Source: an uncultured Desulfobacteraceae bacterium (GTDB lineage: Bacteria; Desulfobacterota; Desulfobacteria; Desulfobacterales; UBA5852). From it: DNA of 64,000 nucleotides. The notes below the pieces were generated by a model. That model saw nothing but the letters and a program-made list of their open reading frames with translations, did no database searches and was not told the DNA's origin. Location of the stretch: contig CAJXSL010000008.1 of the NCBI GenBank assembly GCA_913060875.1, forward strand, positions 124,001-188,000, written 5' to 3'. This document shows positions 16,081 through 24,758 of the stretch, one piece after another. Positions within the stretch are counted from its first letter, which is position 1. Each line of letters opens with the position of its first letter. Both the position numbers and the translations under genes were made by a program.

Positions 16081-16602
16081 TCAGAAATCGACGATGTCCG
16101 TCTGTTTGAGCAGGCGCAGGGCCAGAATGCCCAGCAGGGCGCCGGCCACGGTGCTGCAGACAAAGGACGGCGCCAGTGCCAGCAGGGGGATGGCCTTGCC
16201 CATGAGAACCGGGGCCACGAAGAGGGCGCTGACCACCGGGGCAATGGCGCCGGTGCCGACGATTTCACCCAAGGCGGCCATCCAGGTCCGGCGCATGACC
16301 CGGAAGGCCAGACCGGCCAGAAAAGCCCCGATCATGCCGCCGGGGAAGGCCAGCAAGGTGCCGACCCCCATGGCATTGCGCAGGATGCCGATGACCATGG
16401 CCGTCAGCACGGCCCACCAGGGCCCCAGCAGCACGGCGGCGATCACATTGACGAAATGCTGGGTGGGGTTCACTTTGGCGATCCCGATGGGAAAGGACGT
16501 ATAAGGGGCCAGGGCCACCCCGATGGCCACCAGCACCACGGCATAGGCGGTCTTGCGGGTTGTCCGGGACGCGTTGGTGGGGGACAGGCTGTTGCTTGAC
16601 AT
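16081..16602 (-). CDS. thiW: ThiW-type ECF substrate-binding component
   Basis: The 173-residue integral membrane protein contains the ThiW landmarks PIGIAKVNPTQHFVNVIAAVLLGP and GVGTLLAFPGGMIGAFL (shown here in part) and about five or six hydrophobic helices. ThiW is the S component predicted to bind a thiazole or other thiamine precursor. Placement after thiD under a TPP riboswitch supports this. The start at ATG16602 has GAGGAG upstream, and the thiD stop is only three bases away. Confidence 0.85.
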   Translation of the reverse strand: MSSNSLSPTNASRTTRKTAYAVVLVAIGVALAPYTSFPIGIAKVNPTQHFVNVIAAVLLGPWWAVLTAMVIGILRNAMGVGTLLAFPGGMIGAFLAGLAFRVMRRTWMAALGEIVGTGAIAPVVSALFVAPVLMGKAIPLLALAPSFVCSTVAGALLGILALRLLKQTDIVDF

Positions 16603-16605
16603 GGA

Positions 16606-17445
16606 TTACTCCTCGGTATTTTCAGCCTTGGCCGGGGCATGCGGCGGCACACCGGCACGGGCGTAAAGATCGAAAAAATGGTGGGTCGGGCCGTGCCCCC
16701 GGCCGATGTCCAGGGCATGGCGGATTGCGCCGGAAATGTAGGTTTTGGCCCGGGTCACGGCGTCGAAGAAGGAATGGCCCAGGGCCAGGTTGGCGGCAAT
16801 GGCGGAGGAAAAGGTGCAGCCGGTGCCATGGGTGTTGGGCGTGTCATAGCGGGGGCTGGTCAGTTCCCGGAAATGTTCACCGTCGAAGAGGATGTCGGTG
16901 GCCTCGGCATCGCCCAGGTGGCCGCCCTTGACCACCACCTTGCGGGCGCCCAGTGCCAGTATTTCCCGGGCCGCGGTTCGCATTTCGGCGATGGTGGCAA
17001 TGGAGTGGCCCACCAGCCGTTCGGCTTCGAAGATGTTGGGGGTCACCACTTCCGCCAGGGGGAAGAGGCTTTCGACGAGCGCCTGCTGGGCCTTTTCCTT
17101 CAGGAGGGCGTAGCCGCTTTTGGACACCATGACCGGGTCCAGGACGACCGGCGGACGTTTCACCTGCCCCAGCGCTTCGGCAATGGCCGCGATGAGGGCC
17201 ACGTCCGATACCATCCCGATTTTGACGGCATGGATGTGGATGTCTTCGAAGAGACACTGAATCTGCCCCTTGACGATCTCGGGGGTGATCTCCTGGATAT
17301 CGTATACTTTTTGGGTGTTCTGGACCGTGACGGCCGTAATAGCCGTCATGCCGAAAACACCGTGGGCCTGGAAGGTTTTCAGGTCCGCCTGAATACCGGC
17401 GCCACCGGAAGAATCCGAGCCGGCAATGGTCAGGGCCGTGCGCAT
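16606..17445 (-). CDS. thiD: hydroxymethylpyrimidine/phosphomethylpyrimidine kinase
   Basis: A 279-residue ribokinase-fold enzyme. It opens with ALTIAGSDSSGGAGIQADLK, has the substrate loop MTAITAVTVQNT, DPVMVSKSG, and the anion-hole motif NTHGTGCTFSSAIAA. It phosphorylates HMP and HMP-P for thiamine synthesis. I place the start at ATG17445 because AGGAGG is nine bases upstream; the alternative ATG17454 abuts the same site. It is the first gene behind the leftward TPP riboswitch. Confidence 0.92.
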   Translation of the reverse strand: MRTALTIAGSDSSGGAGIQADLKTFQAHGVFGMTAITAVTVQNTQKVYDIQEITPEIVKGQIQCLFEDIHIHAVKIGMVSDVALIAAIAEALGQVKRPPVVLDPVMVSKSGYALLKEKAQQALVESLFPLAEVVTPNIFEAERLVGHSIATIAEMRTAAREILALGARKVVVKGGHLGDAEATDILFDGEHFRELTSPRYDTPNTHGTGCTFSSAIAANLALGHSFFDAVTRAKTYISGAIRHALDIGRGHGPTHHFFDLYARAGVPPHAPAKAENTEE

Positions 17446-17552
17446 GGTTGCCATCCTCCTGTTGGGTTTTCGTTCGGGGTGCGGGCGGAGCGCCAGAACC
17501 TGTGTGGAAGACGATAACCACTGCGGCGGGAAAGCCAGAAAGGCGTTTCCGA

Positions 17553-17632
17553 GTTCCCTACGTCAGTGCAAACTGCATCAGGTTCAATGGGTCTGTTCTC
17601 AGTTCTGCTGCCAACAGCCAGAACACCCCAAT
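17553..17632 (-). ncRNA. TPP riboswitch (THI element), leftward
   Basis: Read leftward, the segment contains the conserved GGGGTG, CTGAGA, ACCC and TTGAACCTGATGCAG blocks and ends with CGTAGGGAA, the hallmark of the TPP aptamer. It lies about 110 bases before thiD and should repress the thiD-thiW-ecf operon when thiamine pyrophosphate is plentiful. Confidence 0.93.
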
Positions 17633-17774
17633 CGGAATGCCCTGACACATAACAGGGGCGTTGCCAAATGACAAGACCCGATATCGGGACGTCAGACCTG
17701 AGGGGGCATGGCGGCGCGGCCGGGCAGGGTTTGACATCCCCCGGCGGCGGTGGTATCTGGAAGGCCTCTCTGAT

Positions 17775-17865
17775 TGCTGGGGGAGTCGATTGGGATCGAC
17801 TGAGAGGAGACTGGCAGTCTCGACCCTTAATACCTGATCCGGATTATGCCGGCGTAGGGAAGTCC
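17775..17865 (+). ncRNA. TPP riboswitch (THI element), rightward
   Basis: The segment contains CTGAGAGGA, GACCCTTAATACCTGATCC and GGCGTAGGGAAG, the aptamer core of the TPP riboswitch, with a longer P3 region than the leftward copy. It ends about 57 bases before the first gene of the HMP ABC transporter and should control it. Confidence 0.93.
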
Positions 17866-17921
17866 ATAATGCCACTCCCTGTCTTCGTTCCCGCCATCAT
17901 CTTTGCGGCGAGGCGTGCCCA

Positions 17922-18659
17922 TTGCTTGTCATCCAGGATTTGACCAAACGCTTTAACGGGCGTTGGATCATGGAAGATTTTGATCTGACGGTCCCCACCA
18001 ACGGGTTTACCGTGCTGATCGGCCCCTCGGGATGCGGCAAGAGTACGCTCTTCGACCTCCTGATGGGCATCGTGCCCATGGACCGCGGGCAAATTGCCTG
18101 GCAAGGGGAACCCATTGCCAATTTGAGCACCCTGGCGGCCTATATGCAGCAGCGTGATCTCCTGCTGCCCTGGCTTTCCCTGGAAAAGAATGCCTGTCTG
18201 CCGGCCGAGCTGTCCGGTGTTCCCGCCCGGGAGCGGACGTCCCAAGCCCGGGCGCTGTTTGCCAAATTGGGCCTCGAGAATTTTGAAAGCTACCTGCCGG
18301 ACCGGGTGTCCGGCGGTATGCGTCAGCGCTGCGCCCTGGCCCGCACCCTGATGTTTGCCCGGGATCTGGTGCTCCTGGACGAGCCCCTCTCGGCCCTGGA
18401 TGCCATCACCCGGCGCCAGCTGCAGGCCTATTTGCTGCTGCTGCAGACGGAATTCAATAAAAGCATTCTCATGGTGACCCACGATGTGGACGAGGCTTTG
18501 CTGCTGGCGGACGACCTCCTGGTGTTGTCCGCGGCCCCCATGCGCATCTGCGAGCGTTTCCGGCTCGATATGCCCAAACCGCGACGGATTGACGCGCCTT
18601 CTCTCCTGGAGATGAAAGCCCGGGTGCTGGCCCGGCTGGAAAAGGAAGCACGCTGGTGA
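17922..18659 (+). CDS. thiZ: ABC ATPase of pyrimidine (HMP) transporter
   Basis: A 245-residue ABC ATPase with Walker A GPSGCGKS, a Q-loop near AAYMQQRD, signature VSGGMRQR and Walker B LVLLDEPLSALD. The family is that of nitrate/taurine/HMP importers. Control by a TPP riboswitch and the linked NMT1-type binding protein identify it as the ThiZ-like energy source for HMP or formylaminopyrimidine import. The only in-frame start is TTG17922, with GCGAGG upstream. Its stop overlaps the next start (GTGA). Confidence 0.85.
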   Translation: MLVIQDLTKRFNGRWIMEDFDLTVPTNGFTVLIGPSGCGKSTLFDLLMGIVPMDRGQIAWQGEPIANLSTLAAYMQQRDLLLPWLSLEKNACLPAELSGVPARERTSQARALFAKLGLENFESYLPDRVSGGMRQRCALARTLMFARDLVLLDEPLSALDAITRRQLQAYLLLLQTEFNKSILMVTHDVDEALLLADDLLVLSAAPMRICERFRLDMPKPRRIDAPSLLEMKARVLARLEKEARW

Positions 18660-19408
18660 AGGGATCCCTTTACATCCCCCTGATATTGGTCGGGGTGGTC
18701 CTCACGGTGTGGGAAGTCGGCTGCCGATGGGCCGGCATTCCCGATTTCATCCTGCCGCCGCCGAGCCGGATCTTAACGGTCGCCGTTGCGGATGCCGCCC
18801 TTCTGCTGCCCCATGCCGGGGTCACCCTGGTGGAGATTCTCTGCGGCATCGGGCTGGCCTTGGGCGCCGCCATACCGCTGGCCGTGGGCATGCATGCCCG
18901 GCCGGCGATCGAAAAAGCGCTGGCTCCGTTTCTGATTGCTTCCCAGGCCGTGCCGGTTTTTGCGCTGGCCCCGCTTCTGGTGGTCTGGCTGGGCTATGGC
19001 CTGGCCAGCAAAGTGCTGATGGCGGCCGTCATCATTTTTTTCCCTATCACCGTCAGTTTGCTCGAGGGGTTCAAAAGCTGCGACCGGAATTATCGGGTGC
19101 TTTTCGACCTGATGGGGGCCAGCCGATGGCAGGCCCTGCGCAAACTCTATTGGCCCTGGGCCCTGCCGTATTTCTTCGCCGGGCTCAAGGTCGGGGTGTC
19201 GGTGGCCACCATCGGGGCCGTGATCGGCGAATGGGTGGGGGCCCAGCAGGGGCTTGGCTATTTGATGATCCAGGCCAACGCCCGGCTCAAGGTCGACCTG
19301 GTGTTTGCGGCCATTTTGTGGCTGTCGCTGATGGGGGTGGGGCTCTGGGTGCTGGTGGGTATTATCGAAAAGCGTTGTCTCTGGTGGAAAGCGGCAACGG
19401 GAGAATAA
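18656..19408 (+). CDS. thiX: ABC permease of pyrimidine (HMP) transporter
   Basis: A 250-residue inner-membrane permease with about six helices and a binding-protein-dependent transport EAA loop (DLMGASRWQALRKLYWPWALP). It starts at GTG18656, overlapping thiZ by four bases, so the two are translationally coupled. A 189-base gap with repeats separates it from the binding protein gene. Confidence 0.85.
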   Translation: MKGSLYIPLILVGVVLTVWEVGCRWAGIPDFILPPPSRILTVAVADAALLLPHAGVTLVEILCGIGLALGAAIPLAVGMHARPAIEKALAPFLIASQAVPVFALAPLLVVWLGYGLASKVLMAAVIIFFPITVSLLEGFKSCDRNYRVLFDLMGASRWQALRKLYWPWALPYFFAGLKVGVSVATIGAVIGEWVGAQQGLGYLMIQANARLKVDLVFAAILWLSLMGVGLWVLVGIIEKRCLWWKAATGE

Positions 19409-19418
19409 ACAAACACTT

Positions 19419-19546
19419 GAGGGGCCAAGGGGTCAAGGGTTCAAGGGGGCAAGGGTAACGGCGAAACATAGCCAACCAATCATGGCGCTGCTCGTTGCAC
19501 TTTCCGAATCGTTCCCTCTACGGTACCCCTGGACCTTGGGCCCCTC
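19419..19546. repeat. intergenic G-rich repeat with mirrored arm
   Basis: Short CAAGGGG/TCAAGGG units repeat four times at 19421-19456. The arm GAGGGGCCAAGG at 19419-19430 is mirrored as CCTTGGGCCCCTC at 19534-19546, giving a large imperfect inverted repeat between thiX and thiY. It may reduce read-through or protect mRNA ends. Confidence 0.45.
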
Positions 19547-19597
19547 GGACTCTTCATCAAATTTGCGAAGACTTTAACAAAAGGAGAATACAGGCCA

Positions 19598-20536
19598 ATG
19601 AAGTTCACCATGCGTACGCTTTTGATCACACTTGTCCTTTTGGCGGCTGTTCCCGGCGCCATGGCCCAAAACCTGACCCTGATGCTGGATTGGTTCCCGA
19701 ATGTCGATCATCTGCCCATCTACGTGGCGCAGGAGAAAGGCTATTTCACCGAAGAGAATGTCCAGGTGAAGATCTTGAGCCCTTCGGACACCGCCGATGC
19801 CCTGAAGCTGGCCGTGGCCGGAAAGGTCGATCTGGCGGTTTCCTATGAACCCCAGACGATTATTGCCGCTTCGGAAGGCCTTCCGGTGCGGGTGGCGGGC
19901 AGGCTGGTGGAACATCCCCTGACCACTCTCCTGTTCCTGAAATCCAAGGGATACACCGCACCGTCGACCCTCAGCGGCCAAGCCATCGGGTACACCGTGC
20001 CGGGTTTGATGGATGTGCTGCTGGAAGCCTTCGCCAAAATCAACGGCATCGAAAACTACACCGCGGTCAATGTGGGCTTCAACATCGTTCCGGCCCTGAC
20101 CTCCGGCCAGGTTGCGGCGGTTATGGGGCCGTTCAAGACCTATGAAACCGTTACCATGGCGGCCAAAGGCATCGAGGCGGGCTACTTCGAACTGGAGCAC
20201 TGGGGCATTCCGGACTACGACGAGTTGATTTTCATCGCCGGCGCCGCAACGCTGGCCAAGAAAAAGGACGCGGTGCAGGGGTTCATGCGGGCGGTCGCTC
20301 GGGGGCTGGACGATGCCCGCAACCAGCCGGAAGAGGCTTTGCAGGCCTATTTCAAGGCGGTTCCCGACGTGGACAAAGCCATTGAAACGGCGGCGTTCGA
20401 GCGCACGCGGCCTTACTTCGCCGGCACCCAGACCATCGACCCCAAGCGCTGGCAAGCCTTTGCCGACTTTGCCCTGGCGCACGGGTTGATCGATCGCCCT
20501 GTGGATGTGAAGACGCTTTTCAGCAACCAAGATTAA
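19598..20536 (+). CDS. thiY: NMT1/THI5-like periplasmic pyrimidine-binding protein
   Basis: A 312-residue protein with a signal peptide (residues 1-23, ending AMAQ). The mature N-terminus LTLMLDWFPNVDHLPIYVAQ is diagnostic of the NMT1/THI5-like family that binds HMP or its formylamino precursor. It is the third gene of the riboswitch-controlled transporter. AGGAG upstream of ATG19598 supports the start. The ligand is inferred from family and riboswitch. Confidence 0.88.
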   Translation: MKFTMRTLLITLVLLAAVPGAMAQNLTLMLDWFPNVDHLPIYVAQEKGYFTEENVQVKILSPSDTADALKLAVAGKVDLAVSYEPQTIIAASEGLPVRVAGRLVEHPLTTLLFLKSKGYTAPSTLSGQAIGYTVPGLMDVLLEAFAKINGIENYTAVNVGFNIVPALTSGQVAAVMGPFKTYETVTMAAKGIEAGYFELEHWGIPDYDELIFIAGAATLAKKKDAVQGFMRAVARGLDDARNQPEEALQAYFKAVPDVDKAIETAAFERTRPYFAGTQTIDPKRWQAFADFALAHGLIDRPVDVKTLFSNQD

Positions 20537-20672
20537 GTCCGGATTTTAACCCGGATTGCGATGTTCATTGGCGAGGTTGGATGATATTTCCTGACTGTGG
20601 AACGGCCTCATGTGGGTATGCCGGGGTATTCAGCGGGATAGCGGACGGTGTTGCGCTGAACCAGGCACTGTT

Positions 20673-21719
20673 CTAGTTAGGCACCCACTTTTCTTCCACA
20701 CCATGGCAGGCCACGCGGGAATTGTCGGGGAGGGAGATCAGGGTCGGCACTTCCTGGCGGCAGCGCTCGCGGACATAGGGGCAGCGGGTATGAAAAACGC
20801 AGCCGCTGGGTAGCCGGATGGGCGAGGGGATGTCTCCAGAAAGCTTCTTGTGGCTAAAGGGGCGCCCCAACCGGGGGATGGCGGACAACAAGGCTTGGGT
20901 ATAGGGGTGCCGCGGGGATGCAAACAGGTTTTCGGCGCTAGCGAGTTCGCAGAGGGCCCCCAGGTACATGACGGCCACACGGTCGGAGATATGTTCCACC
21001 ACCGAGAGATCATGACTGATGAAAAGGTAGGTCAGGTTGCGCTGTTCCTGCAGATCCATCATCAGGTTAAGGATTTGCGCCTGGATGGAGACATCCAGTG
21101 CGGCAATGGGCTCATCGGCCACGATGAATTTCGGATCCACGGCCAGGGCCCGGGCGATAGAAATGCGCTGGCGCTGTCCTCCTGAGAATTCGTGGGGGTA
21201 CCTGTTTTGCCAGTCGGGATCAATACCGACCTGCTCCATGACCGTGGCGACTTTGGTTTTTAATTCCCGGGAACCGATGGCCGGTTGATGGAAGCGGATG
21301 GGTTCGCGCAGGGTTTCGCCGACGACCATCCTGGGATTCAAGGAAGCATAGGGGTCCTGAAACACCATTTGCATGCGAGTGCGATAGGGCTTCAGCTGGG
21401 CCTCGGATAGATGATCGATTCGCTTTTCGCGGTAGAAGACGGCCCCGCTCTCGGGCGGGTACAGCCCCATGACCGTTCGCGCCAGGGTGGATTTGCCGCA
21501 CCCGGATTCACCCACCACGCTAACGGTTTCGCCTTCCCGGATGTCGATACTGATGCCGTTGACGGCCTGCACCACGGTTTTCTTTCGCTGCAAGCGGCCG
21601 TCCTGAAGCTTGAGTTGCTCAATCCAGCTACCGGAAATGTCAAAGTGTTTTACCAGGTCGCGAATGCTTACGAGAACATCGGATCCATCTGGTGAGGTAT
21701 TTGCGTTGATTGCCGTCAT
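20673..21719 (-). CDS. oligopeptide/dipeptide-type ABC ATPase (second, DppF/OppF-like)
   Basis: A 348-residue ATPase with Walker A GESGCGKS, signature FSGGQRQR and the C-terminal oligopeptide extension with a Cys-rich segment (CVFHTRCPYVRERC) characteristic of OppF/DppF. It is the last gene of the leftward binding protein-permease-permease-ATPase-ATPase operon, starting nine bases after the other ATPase. It ends facing thiY. Confidence 0.88.
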   Translation of the reverse strand: MTAINANTSPDGSDVLVSIRDLVKHFDISGSWIEQLKLQDGRLQRKKTVVQAVNGISIDIREGETVSVVGESGCGKSTLARTVMGLYPPESGAVFYREKRIDHLSEAQLKPYRTRMQMVFQDPYASLNPRMVVGETLREPIRFHQPAIGSRELKTKVATVMEQVGIDPDWQNRYPHEFSGGQRQRISIARALAVDPKFIVADEPIAALDVSIQAQILNLMMDLQEQRNLTYLFISHDLSVVEHISDRVAVMYLGALCELASAENLFASPRHPYTQALLSAIPRLGRPFSHKKLSGDIPSPIRLPSGCVFHTRCPYVRERCRQEVPTLISLPDNSRVACHGVEEKWVPN

Positions 21720-21728
21720 GACATCACC

Positions 21729-22691
21729 TTAGTCGACCATGTGGCAGGCCACCTGGTTGCCGCTTTGCTTGACGATCAGCGGCGGTCTTTTTTCGTGGCA
21801 GATATCGCCCGCCATATTACATCGGTCGTTGAACGGGCAGCCGGGAGGGATTTTGGCCAATCCGGGCATGACCCCCGGAATCTGGTTGAGCCGACGGCTG
21901 TCACCGGCCTTCTGGGGCAACGCTCCCAACAGCCCCCGGGTATAGGGATGCTGAGGGCGGTTGATGATGTCGCCGGTAGGACCGAGTTCCACAATCGTCC
22001 CTGCATACATTACGGCGATACGCTGGGTTACCTGGGAGACCACCGCCAGGTCATGGGTAATGAGCAGGAGCCCCATGCGATCACTTTCACACAGTTCCAG
22101 GAGCAGGTCCATTATTTCGGCCTGGATGGTCACGTCGAGGGCCGTGGTGGGTTCGTCGGCTATGATCAGGGCCGGGTTGGTCAGAAGCGAAATGGCAATA
22201 ACGATCCGCTGGCGCATGCCGCCTGAAAATTCGTGGGGAAACTGGGTCAGGCGCTTTCCCGGGGATGAGATGTAGACCTTGCGAAGTTTCTCCAGGCAGA
22301 TCGCGGTGGCCTCGGCATCGGAAATACTGGCATGGGCCAGGAGGGTTTCCTTCATTTGAGCGCCGATGGTCAGCACCGGGTTCAGGGTCATCATGGGGTC
22401 CTGAAAAATCATGCTGATGCGGTTGCCTCGGATGGTGCGCATCTGTTCATCATTATAAGTGGAGATATCCTGGCCCTGAAAGACCACCCGGCCGGAATCG
22501 ATATAGCCCGGCTTCGATATGAGGTTGATGATGGAGAAACCCAACACGGATTTTCCTGCACCGGACTCCCCCACCAATCCCAGCCGTTCGCCCCTGTGTA
22601 CAGCGAGGCTGACATTATCAACCGCGCGCAGGGTCTCCGTGCGCATGGCAAAATCAACGTTGAGATGTTCGATGGAGAGGAGTTTTCCCAC
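21729..22691 (-). CDS. oligopeptide/dipeptide-type ABC ATPase (first, DppD/OppD-like)
   Basis: A 320-residue ATPase with Walker A GESGAGKS, signature FSGGMRQR, Walker B LIIADEPTTALD and the oligopeptide C-terminal Cys motif (CPFNDRCNMAGDIC). It starts at GTG22691, three bases from the preceding permease stop. It pairs with the following ATPase to drive the heterodimeric permease. Confidence 0.88.
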   Translation of the reverse strand: MGKLLSIEHLNVDFAMRTETLRAVDNVSLAVHRGERLGLVGESGAGKSVLGFSIINLISKPGYIDSGRVVFQGQDISTYNDEQMRTIRGNRISMIFQDPMMTLNPVLTIGAQMKETLLAHASISDAEATAICLEKLRKVYISSPGKRLTQFPHEFSGGMRQRIVIAISLLTNPALIIADEPTTALDVTIQAEIMDLLLELCESDRMGLLLITHDLAVVSQVTQRIAVMYAGTIVELGPTGDIINRPQHPYTRGLLGALPQKAGDSRRLNQIPGVMPGLAKIPPGCPFNDRCNMAGDICHEKRPPLIVKQSGNQVACHMVD

Positions 22692-22694
22692 AGG

Positions 22695-23612
22695 CTATCC
22701 CTTGTAAAGTTTGGGATTCAGATAGTCGCGCACCCAGTCCCCCAGCAAATTGATGACCAAGATGAGCAGGACCAGCAGGATGCCGGGTAAAATCGTGATC
22801 CACCAGGAGCCCGAGAAGATATACTCGAAGCCGGCGGTGATCAAAGACCCCAGGGATGGTTTGGTGAGCGGCATGCCCAGGCCCAGAAACGATAGGGCCG
22901 CTTCGCTCATGATGGCGTTGGCCACCTGCACCGTGGAGATGACCAGCACGGGCGACAGCGTATTGGGCAATATGTGACGCCCCATGATACGCAGCTTGGA
23001 AAGGCCGATGACGCGGGCCGCTTCCACGTATTCTTTTTTACGTTCGGCCAGGACCGATGCGCGCACAGTGCGCGCATACTGCGGCCATTCCGCCAGTCCG
23101 ATGATCAGGATCAGCAGCGGCGCGGCGATTTTTTCGTAATTGGCCACGCCAAAGGCCGTCTGAAAGATTGCTCCGATAAAGATGGCGATCATGTAGGTGG
23201 AAAAGGAAAGCTGGACGTCGGCAATCCGCATGAGAATATTGTCCAGACGTCGGATATACCCGGATAACAGCCCGATCACGATACCCAGGAAGGCCTGCAG
23301 AAAAACCGCTCCCAACCCGATGATGATGGAGATGCGCATGCCGTAGAGCATGGTGGAGAGCATGTCGCGGCCCATTTCATCGGTGCCCAGCACAAACGTC
23401 CGGCTCCCCTCGTCGGTCCAGGCGGGGGGCAATTCCGCATCCATGATATCGATGGTCGTGGGATCGTAGGGATTGTGCGGGGCGATCAGCGGGGCGGCGA
23501 AGGCGCTGATCGTCAGAACCATAAGAATGGCAAAGCTGACGTAGGCAACAGGGTCCCGCAGGAAGTGGTAAAGAAAAGCGGAGTCTTTGATCCGTTGCCA
23601 GCGGGTGCGCAT
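22695..23612 (-). CDS. peptide-type ABC permease (DppC/OppC-like)
   Basis: A 305-residue permease. The N-terminus is of OppC type, followed by a hydrophobic helix (AYVSFAILMVLTISAFAAPLI) and the motif LGTDEMGRDMLSTMLYG. The EAA loop is EAARVIGLSKLRIMGRHILP. Its ATG directly follows the stop of the upstream permease gene. The ligand class (peptide, nickel or other) is set by the binding protein at 24759. Confidence 0.88.
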   Translation of the reverse strand: MRTRWQRIKDSAFLYHFLRDPVAYVSFAILMVLTISAFAAPLIAPHNPYDPTTIDIMDAELPPAWTDEGSRTFVLGTDEMGRDMLSTMLYGMRISIIIGLGAVFLQAFLGIVIGLLSGYIRRLDNILMRIADVQLSFSTYMIAIFIGAIFQTAFGVANYEKIAAPLLILIIGLAEWPQYARTVRASVLAERKKEYVEAARVIGLSKLRIMGRHILPNTLSPVLVISTVQVANAIMSEAALSFLGLGMPLTKPSLGSLITAGFEYIFSGSWWITILPGILLVLLILVINLLGDWVRDYLNPKLYKG

Positions 23613-24590
23613 TTATTGCCTCCCTGCCACGCGCACAGTGGGATTGACCAGTCCGTAGATCAGGTCTACCATCGTATTTACCACGACGAAAATGGCGCCC
23701 ACCACTACGATGTAAGACACCATCAAGGCCGTGTCGGCCCGCGACACCGATTCAATGAACATGGATCCCATGCCCTGCCACTGGAAGACCGTTTCCGTGA
23801 GGATCGTAAACGCCACCATGATGCCGAGTTGGACACCGCCCACCGTGATCACGGGCAGCAGCGTGTTTTTAAAGGCGTGTACGTACCATACGCGTCGGGG
23901 TTGGAGGCCCTTGGCCCAAGCGAATTTTACATATTCCGATTCCAGGACTTCCATCATTTCGGAGCGGACCAACCGGATGAAAAGGGGTAGCATAATGGAG
24001 GACAACGCCACCGAGGGCATGATCAGGTGCAGCAGGCCGTCTTTGGTGAGCAGGCCGCTTTCCCAGAAACCGAACAGCAACACGGTTTCCCCGCGGCCGA
24101 AGGAGGGCAGCCATCCCAACTCTACCGAGAAGATATAGATCAGCATGATGGCGGTCAGAAACACCGGGATGGACACCCCCACGATGGAACTGCCCATGAT
24201 GAAACGGCTCAACAGGCGTCGCGGATAAATGGCGGCATGGATGCCCGCGGGAACGGAGAGCAGAATGACGATCAGGGAGGCGCAGAACACCAGTTCCAGG
24301 GTTGCCGGTGCTTTGGAAAGAATCACTTCCGTCACGGGACGTTTGAAGAAGAACGATCGGCCCAGGTCGCCGTGGAGGGCGTCCACCAGAAAACGGCTGT
24401 ACTGGACCAGGAAAGGATCATTGAGGCCCAGACGTTCACGAATCTGGGCACGTTCTTCGGGGGTGACCCGCTCGCCCACCAATTCGCGCACCGGGTCGCC
24501 AAAATTGTGTTTGATGGCAAATCCGATGAAGCTGATGACCAGCATCACTACAATGGCTTGCAAAATACGTCTGACGGTAAAAGCGAACAT
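23613..24590 (-). CDS. peptide-type ABC permease (DppB/OppB-like)
   Basis: A 325-residue permease with the OppB-type N-terminal helix, the periplasmic loop GDLGRSFFFKRPV and the EAA region KFAWAKGLQPRRVWYVHAFKN (in part). It is separated from the binding protein gene by 168 bases containing a stable hairpin, which would favour higher expression of the binding protein. Confidence 0.88.
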   Translation of the reverse strand: MFAFTVRRILQAIVVMLVISFIGFAIKHNFGDPVRELVGERVTPEERAQIRERLGLNDPFLVQYSRFLVDALHGDLGRSFFFKRPVTEVILSKAPATLELVFCASLIVILLSVPAGIHAAIYPRRLLSRFIMGSSIVGVSIPVFLTAIMLIYIFSVELGWLPSFGRGETVLLFGFWESGLLTKDGLLHLIMPSVALSSIMLPLFIRLVRSEMMEVLESEYVKFAWAKGLQPRRVWYVHAFKNTLLPVITVGGVQLGIMVAFTILTETVFQWQGMGSMFIESVSRADTALMVSYIVVVGAIFVVVNTMVDLIYGLVNPTVRVAGRQ

Positions 24591-24685
24591 TTAATTTGTG
24601 TGGTTTTACGCGTTTTTTGCCGGTGTCGGCCCTTGTCGGGAGGGGACACCAAGCGGGTTCTTTCGACTGGTAAGGATTACCAGTA

Positions 24686-24730
24686 CAATTCAAGGGGGAA
24701 TCCCGGCAAACCGGGTTCCCCCTTGAGTTG
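24686..24730 (-). terminator. intercistronic hairpin between binding protein and permease genes
   Basis: CAACTCAAGGGGGAA and TTCCCCCTTGAATTG form a long stem with an inner CCCGG/CCGGG pair. There is no following T-run, so it is more likely a partial terminator or mRNA-stabilising structure than a full stop. Confidence 0.65.
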
Positions 24731-24758
24731 GTTCATTTGTCGCGTCGGGTCGCGATGG

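Noticed and set aside
19419-19456. CRISPR-like array in the CAAGGGG repeats
   Set aside because: The units are only 7-8 bases and have no unique spacers of regular length.
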